The notes below the pieces were generated by a model. It ran no database searches. It was not told where the DNA came from and saw only the letters and a program-made list of their open reading frames with translations. DNA of 64,000 nt, taken from assembly GCA_019722365.1 (NCBI GenBank), contig JADFUC010001288.1, positions 1 to 64,000 of the forward strand, read 5' to 3'. The stretch's first letter is position 1. Each line of letters opens with the position of its first letter. Positions 57,641 to 64,000 of the stretch are shown in pieces. A program made the translations under genes and the position numbers. This DNA comes from Lithospermum erythrorhizon. Taxonomy: Eukaryota; Streptophyta; Magnoliopsida; Boraginales; Boraginaceae.

Positions 57641-59300
57641 CCACTTAACCCAATAACACCATCAAGCGACATCTGCTCTAAGACCTATGTTCTCGCCTCC
57701 ATGCTCATCATGCTTTCCCTCGGCCTTAGTGGTTTAGTAGTGGCCCATGCATTGGCCTCTGCTTTCACTTTACATACTTTGACATCACCTCTATCAAGCA
57801 TATCTCTAATCAAAGCATACTTTCTAAGTAGGCTGACTCTGTGACGTGCCTGCCCCTAGTTGAGCCATTGCCAGCAAGATTGTCACAAAGCAACTCCATT
57901 GACCTCAAATGCCAGGTACTACACCAAGTTTGGTCAATGCAAAGATTTCTTTATCCAACATGCTGCTTCTTTAGCGGCTTTCAGACACCGCGATGTACTC
58001 GCATTCTCGTGGGTGTAATCGGCAACAAGAGCATTCGCTTGGAACTCCTCCAAGATAATCGCCCACCGTTGAGACAAAATACATACCTGCAGTGGGAACG
58101 AGCAATCATCTCTCGCTGCCTTTGAAAACTAGCGCCGGTGTACCTCACACACCGTTAACTCTTTCATCTCCACTATACCACAAGAAAGCATCTTTAGTTC
58201 TTTCTCTCGTATACTTCAAGATGCACTTCACTGCAATCCAAATGGCTTTCACCTGGATTAGCTTGGTATCTACTGGTTACACTTAGTGCATAAGACACAT
58301 CAAAGTCCAAGGCACAACATGGCATGCTACGATGGATCCTATAGCCGGTTTAAGGTATGTCTCTATCTGCTCATCTCAAGACTAGTAGGACACTCAGACT
58401 ACTGAAGTCAACTCCATGTCTCACGGGAGATTACCCTTCTTGGAATTACTCATGTTGAACCTTGCGCATCTTATTACATAAGTATCCCGACAAAGTCCAA
58501 TCACCTCCGGCTCGACCCTTCGTGGATCTTTATCTGTGTATATATCAGGCTTCGCCTAAGTCCTTTCCATTGAGAAATATTTGCACAACCAATCCTTGAT
58601 CGAAGTTTATAACTCTAATACGTTGTTTCAATGATAAGTATGTCAATATCGACATACGACTATGAATGATACATAACTCCCACTTACCTTCTTGTATACA
58701 CAAGATTCTTTCTTCGTTCTGATGAAACCAAACTCTTTGATTGATTCATCAAAACGTAGATTCCAACTGCGGGATGCCTGCTTAAGACCATAAATGGACT
58801 TTTGCAACTTGCATACCTTCTTAGGTCCTTTACGAAGCCTGGAGGTTGTACCATGTACATCTTTCTAAATTTCCATTCAGGAAAGTAGTCTTTACATCCA
58901 TTTGCCATATTTCATAGTCATGAAATGCAAAGAATGGCTAAGATTATCCGGATGGATTTTGCCACCACCGCGAGTAAGCCATAGTCTCCGTGAACTTGTT
59001 TGAAACCTTTCGCCACAGTTCAGCTTTTGAAAACATCAACGCTCGCCTTTATCATGTTTCTTCTTAAATACCCATTTGGCATTCAGTCAGGGCGAGCCCC
59101 ATTTGTAATCCAACAAGGACCAAACTCGCTTTTGGTACATAGAATCCATCTCGTATCGTTATATTATTTGCCATTTGTTAAGCATCCTTGCTATTCATTG
59201 CTTCTTTGTAAGAAGTGGGCCTGTCACTTTCAATGATGAAAAAGTCATCAGCCTCGTTCGGTGGTGATCCATGTTGATGTCCTAAGGGTTGGTTCTTCCA
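57641..59300 (-). pseudogene. Copia C reverse transcriptase and RNase H pseudogene
   Basis: On the minus strand, 'CKDYFPEWKFRKMYMVQPPGF' (58840-58908) occupies the place of the family's 'VKTAFLNG.L.E.IYM.QP.GF', one frame displaced. 'KSLVSSERRKN' at the end of the same stretch is equally out of frame. The catalytic site near 58633-58650 reads 'YVDIDI' rather than YVDD followed by hydrophobic residues. RNase H follows down to 57640 with 'PCCALDFDVSYALSV.SRYQANP' remnants at 58265-58335. Many frameshifts make it inactive. Confidence 0.75.
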
Positions 59301-59369
59301 CACTGTGATCAAGAACTGGCCTTCTATGAAAGAAGCGTTCCACTTGTGGCGTGCAGGTCGTGTGCTCGC

Positions 59370-60480
59370 ATTAGATGCATCGATATTGACTTATCAAATG
59401 AGCTTCATCAAGATGAACACCATTACTTTCTAGTTCTTTCGACAAATATTCCTTTTCAAGGAATACCCCGTTTCTAGCAATGAAGATTTGGCTCTCCCCT
59501 GCTCGTAGGAAGTAACCAATCAAGTTTCCCTTGGATATCCTATGAAATAGCATTTATCAAATTTGGGGAGCAATTTTATCTTTTGTTAATCTCTTTAACG
59601 AAGCTTCACAGCCTAAATTATAGAAAATCTAACTTAAAACCAGCCATGGGAGTTTTATCCGCCACTGCTGGACATCTCTGCTTAAGGTGTTGCCGCCATG
59701 AAGTGTGCATATCTCTAGAAATTAACCGTAGATCGTATAGGCTCATCATAGATCAACCATTTCAAGAAGGGTTCGATTTCTCCATTCGACACGCCCATTA
59801 TGCCGTGATGCCTCGGGCCGAAGTGAGCTGTGAAACAATACCACACTCTCTACATTTGTGCATTGAACTCTCGTGACTCAAATATTCTCCACCTCTATCG
59901 TAATTCGAGAATCTTTTATTGTCTTGTTCAATTGGTTTTGTACTTCATTTTGGAATTCCTTGAATTTCAAAGGACTCGTGGTTTGTGTCTCATCGTATAC
60001 ACAAAACCGTATTCATCAGAGTCATCAAGAAATGCAATGAAGTAGTTATAACATCTCTCAGAGATGCTCATCGCCCAAGGTATGATCTCCAATAAATCAC
60101 TTGCCCCTTCATTTGCTCAAAGGCATTTTGGTCATTTTGCCAAAAAGGCAAGACTCACACTTATCGAGATGATTCATAATCGAAACCTTCAAGTATTCCA
60201 CCGGAGTGGAGTTTCTGATTCAAGTTCTCTCTCAAGCACATGACCTAGTTCGCAATGCCATGTATGCTTGGTTTAAGTCGTTAGCTTATTCCATTTTAAG
60301 TTTATGTTATATGACTCATTAATCATGTCTAAAAACGATAGACCATTTTGAAGGGAGTATGTACCAAATACTACCTCCCATTCCCCGTGATCCCAATTCA
60401 TCGATCTATCAAAATGAAAACCATTATTATTCAATACGTAAATAGAAATAATATTCCTCAGCAAACCCAGTACATGGACA
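59370..60480 (-). pseudogene. Copia C GAG-pre-integrase and integrase pseudogene
   Basis: The upstream part (60273-60464) reads 'RNIISIYVLNNNGFHFD', then 'NGLSFLDMINESYNIN', the protease-to-pre-integrase segment. 'TWHCE.GH' remnants of the zinc-binding block follow near 60240. Core motifs are fragmentary between 59600 and 60100. The end is well preserved at 59371-59553: 'IFIARNGVFLEKEYLSKE' and 'VHLDEAH', the typical linker after copia integrases. Confidence 0.75.
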
Positions 60481-60599
60481 TAAGTTCAAAACATGGCCCG
60501 TAAGCAATTCTTAAACTAATGGATCCTACTGCAAGGGCCGCAACTCCGCGCCATTTCCCACACGCAGTATCCATTTCCTCTTTCGAAGTCTTCTACTTG

Positions 60600-60720
60600 A
60601 CTCCTTTGTGTCCTCCTCAAGATATTACTTAATAAATATGAGAACTACAACCGGTGTCTAGCACCCACGAAGTAGAATTAGAAGTTGTACAAACTTCAAT
60701 AACATACATACCTGTAGGCT
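60600..60720 (-). pseudogene. Copia C protease active-site remnant
   Basis: The minus strand reads 'TTSNSTSWVLDTGCSSHI' with the catalytic Asp codon at 60656-60658. LDTG is the active-site form in this copia group. The surrounding sequence is short and frame-broken. Confidence 0.8.
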
Positions 60721-61600
60721 GAGCGGTCGTGAGACCATTCTTCCTATCATCTGTGAACTTCCTGCAGTGCCGACTTCCCAAATACCTGCATTTCCGCAAT
60801 AACGGCTACACTCAAGTCATCCTTCCTAGCTCCTCCCTTTCCAGCAACCTTGGGATTATTAGAACCCTTGGCCTTGCCGGTGAACTTCTTCTTCTTTTCT
60901 TTCTTTTGAATTTCTTCTTGCTTTGACCACCAAACAAGGAGTAGAAGTTTTAGTCTTACCTAGTTCGCCTCAACATTCGTGATCATCTTACGCAATTGCC
61001 AGAGATAACTCAAACTTGTGCATACATTGAAGTTCATGACAAACCGAGAGAATTTGTCCGGAAGAGACATCGTGATGAGATCCACAAGAAGTTCTTTGGA
61101 GACACTCAGTGCTGCATGCTGAGTCGATCGACTCAAGCCAATCATCATTTTAATGATAAGAGGGGTCATGGCCCGTCCGATCTCCAAATATTAGAAACCA
61201 CTTCCAGAGCACGCATCGCGGTCATATCTCTCGCTTTCTAGCTTCCTTTCGAATAATTCCTCAAGTTGCCAAGATATGTCATCATATGCCGCCACTCATA
61301 TTGAATTTGGGAACGGTTAAGTTCCATACAGCATGAGACATCGGGATCCACAACACATCGCATTTGTGCTTTTTTGTGAGATCCCTTTTCCGGCCGGGAG
61401 GCACTATCATTAGGTTTCACGCTGAACCTTATTGTTCAAAGATTTATTCGCCTCCCTTCTTGCTTGAGAATGATTCTCAAGTTTCGAGACCACTCAAAAT
61501 TCGAAAGATCCACAGACTTTTCAAGTGCCGAATGGGTTTAGTTCTTAGGAGTAGCACAAGTAGCCCATATTAATTCTACAAGAATAAGTAAATAAAATAA
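60721..61600 (-). pseudogene. Copia C gag pseudogene
   Basis: The minus strand in pieces shows 'NLRIILKQE' near 61460-61490, then 'PDVSCCMELNRSQIQYEW' (61290-61345). 'SVSKELLVDLITMSLPDKFS' and 'FVMNFNVCT' follow (61010-61110), then 'LRKMITNVEAN' (60960-60995). This is the standard order for this copia gag. A lysine-rich nucleocapsid-like tail follows to about 60730, without a recognisable zinc knuckle. Confidence 0.8.
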
Positions 61601-63673
61601 ATTGCACTCAAGAACTATCATGCTAAAAAACACTTAAAATAAATTGTAAAGTAAATACTAATACTTCAAATCTCACGAAATATATTAGTATCAAGACCTA
61701 TTATACTTAAATTCAAACGGCAACACTGCATACATTTTGAATCCAGTTATAATAGTAGGTTGTCAACCAATTATGTAAAACTACATAACTCTTGTGTCAC
61801 TAGCATCTCTTACAAGATGCTACCCAACATTTGTATTCTAAAACCGGTTAAGCATACCAATTAAACCAAATTGTTACTTGGAGTGATCATCTGAAAGCCC
61901 ACAACGCTAGTGGAAATCACTTCAACATGATCCATCACATATCAAATGCAACATCAGAATACTCCGCCATCACGGTGTGCCCAATTGATGCAATTGATTG
62001 CACAACTTTAAAATTGGCTCGATACTTTATTTCTTAAATTTCAATTGGTGAGATTTTTATTTATCACTTTGTTTTTATTTCTACTCATGCATTACTAAAG
62101 CACATAATCAAGCAATACATCCAACATGAAAAATAAAACAAGTAATGCACATTCAAGAGATATACGATATGCCCCCTAGAACCTATTACAAGTATTTACC
62201 AAATACTAACATAAGTCCTAATTCTTGTATCTTGTACTTCTGGATCCATCCGAGTCCACCAAGTACCACAATTGTGAGATGATCTTCAATATCTTCACTT
62301 GTTACAATATTTATATATTAACCCATCTTTTAGATACCAAGTAAGCTTCAAAGGGAAAACAATAAATAAATAAATACAAGAAAAAATATGACTAAGAATG
62401 CGTCATTTACAACATTACGATTCTGCATCGAAAAAATAAATAAATGGGCCATATCTATATACTCATTCCAATCACCATTACAAAATATGTGCACTTTATT
62501 AAATCATATAAACGAATCTTTAATAAATATTTTAAATGGCATTGAAAATGCATGTTTGTAATTATCAAATTAATTAATCCATGTAATTACACATATTAAA
62601 ATTAATTAATATAAACTCAATTATCATACACATGTCAATTAATAATTATTACCAATAATTATTAACAATACACATATTATAGAAAATATTTATCACAAAT
62701 ATATTCTAAAATATATTAAGTAGTGAAATTGTTACTATAATTGTTATATCACTTTTAAATTAATTTAAAAAGATATAATATAAAGAAAATTAATTAATTG
62801 TCATCACATAATTAATTACAATTAATTAGGTGATTAAAATGATAAATAATCAATAAAACCGAATATAACTAGTCCCATAATTTAGGAAACCCCAAAATAA
62901 GGAATAAAATTTGAATTTAGGTTTTCAAAATTAGGCACACGCCATAACGGGCTCGGATTTATCGACCTAAGACGTCGATCGTTTGATACGCTGGCCGCCG
63001 CAGGTCGCCGTCCGCCGCCATTTTGGTACCAAAGTCGCCCAATCCGACACCGACGCAGCCCCCTTTTGAAGCCCGCCGGAAGTCGGTCGCCGATTTATGG
63101 TAATATTTCCATATTTAACTCGGCTTTTTCAAATTTAATTTTAATTCATTTGTAAAATCATTTTAAGGCTTTATATTTTTTCAAAATTTATGAAATTTGA
63201 ACATGTTAAACTTCAATTTTATTGAACAACTGACCGTCGCTCATAAAATAAATTTTTCTATATTTAATTATTAATTAAACAAATTCGTAAATCTCAAATG
63301 GTTTTGAAAGTTACTTAGAAAATCCAAAAATTATGAAATTTAATGGAGATCTTCTACGTGCTATCTGGGTTCCAGAAAAATTAGTTTGTAATTTTACAAA
63401 TTTTTTACACGCCCCAAACACGTTTTACAAAACTGTTTTGAAACAAAACTAATTAAATCGCCCTTTTAATTTATGAACAAAATCCATGTTAACAAAATAT
63501 GATAATACATCATCATAAACTTGTAACACATGTGTAAATCAATAATCAAGAACATGGTGATTTATTCTCATCATATATTTATCAATTAAATATATGAACA
63601 AGAATTAATCAAATAAAAAATTGATAAAAAACAAAACAAGCATAAAATAAATAATGTAAAGCAACTTTAATTT
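61601..63673 (-). other. Copia C long leader, with GC-rich island
   Basis: About 2.1 kb of non-coding sequence lies between primer-binding site and gag. The part next to gag (61601-62040) matches the copia A leader. A GC-rich island is at about 62930-63110, in a position similar to the island in copia A. The rest is AT-rich. Confidence 0.65.
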
Positions 63674-63688
63674 GGCTCATGATGCCAC
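63674..63688 (-). other. Copia C primer-binding site
   Basis: GTGGCATCATGAGCC on the minus strand directly follows the LTR end CA, with few changes from the initiator tRNA-Met site GTGGTATCAGAGCC. Confidence 0.75.
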
Positions 63689-64000
63689 TGATGGAAAATA
63701 CTATGGATATATGAGTATAAATACAAATCCATAATTTCAGGGATCTTAAAGTGCTTACTACATTATTAAACAAAAACATATAATTACAATATATGAACAG
63801 AGTACTTACAAAGGCAAAATGGAGCAAATTCCCACCAAATTTTATTACACGCTCAAATTCCACAACGTGAATTTGACTTTCCTTCTCAGCCTCCTTGTTG
63901 CAATATCAATCGCATGATATCTCTAGTCAGTCCACACCAAGAGAGGCTGAGTCAAGAACCCATTTTATAGCATACAAACAAGCGATGAACAAAACCAAAA
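63689..64000 (-). repeat. Copia C 5' LTR, cut by window end
   Basis: It begins (plus) TGATGGAAAATACTATGGAT and follows the left LTR closely, e.g. GGGATCTTAAAGTGCKTACT and CACAACGTGAATTTGACTTT. The remainder lies outside the window. Confidence 0.9.

Larger units (their letters stand above)
55843..64000 (-). mobile_element. Copia C: Ty1/copia element, minus strand, runs off the window
   Basis: The left (3') LTR is 55843-56853. The right (5') LTR starts at 63689 and is cut by the window end. Minus-strand order from the right is primer-binding site, long leader, gag, protease, pre-integrase, integrase, RT, RNase H, 3' region and polypurine tract (56854-56866, GGGCAAGTGGGAG on the minus strand). 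It is the most complete member of the copia A/B/C family here, yet all genes have frameshifts. The target duplication cannot be checked because the right end is outside. Confidence 0.9.

Overview
The window is plant nuclear DNA, most likely from a eudicot. The evidence is one spliced plant gene with GT..AG introns and a repeat landscape made of Ty1/copia, Ty3/gypsy (Tat-type), Mutator-like, hAT-like and Stowaway-like elements. No operons, CRISPR arrays, rRNA genes or tRNA genes are visible. Everything was read by eye and no search was run, so element ends are usually good to a few bases where a boundary motif is given and to tens of bases elsewhere.

The only apparently intact gene is on the minus strand at 14421-15636. 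It is a four-coding-exon, 157-residue histidine-phosphotransfer-like protein. The phospho-accepting His is replaced by Asn at residue 83, which is the hallmark of the pseudo-phosphotransfer protein AHP6, an inhibitor of cytokinin signalling.

Layout. About 0.4-1.3 kb holds a shredded copia reverse transcriptase (RT). About 1.9-2.5 kb holds a hAT-like non-autonomous element. From 2.9 to 14.0 kb lies a plus-strand copia element (gag, protease, integrase, RT, RNase H) whose 3' LTR is split by a 4.9-kb Mutator-like element with a decayed transposase. AHP6 follows at 14.4-15.6 kb, with a candidate promoter and a MITE upstream. A decayed minus-strand copia occupies 17.2-22.1 kb. Two MITEs and a second hAT-like element lie at 22.2-24.1 kb. 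A solo LTR of a Tat-type gypsy family lies at 24.6-26.7 kb.

From 28.3 to 51.3 kb is a minus-strand Tat-type gypsy element of the same family. Its right-hand (5') LTR carries copia A (39.3-50.0 kb). Copia A's own 5' LTR is split by a solo gypsy LTR containing a minisatellite, and its interior is truncated and fused head-to-head to an inverted copy of its own family (copia B). From 55.8 kb to the window end is copia C, minus strand, same family as A and B, with the left LTR complete and the right LTR running off the window.

All mobile-element genes are riddled with frameshifts and stops and are annotated as pseudogenes. No undescribed functional system was found. The most unusual structures are the inverted copia A/B junction, the scrap of gypsy LTR in place of the copia A polypurine tract, the palindromic minisatellite, and the tandem array in the gypsy 3' region.
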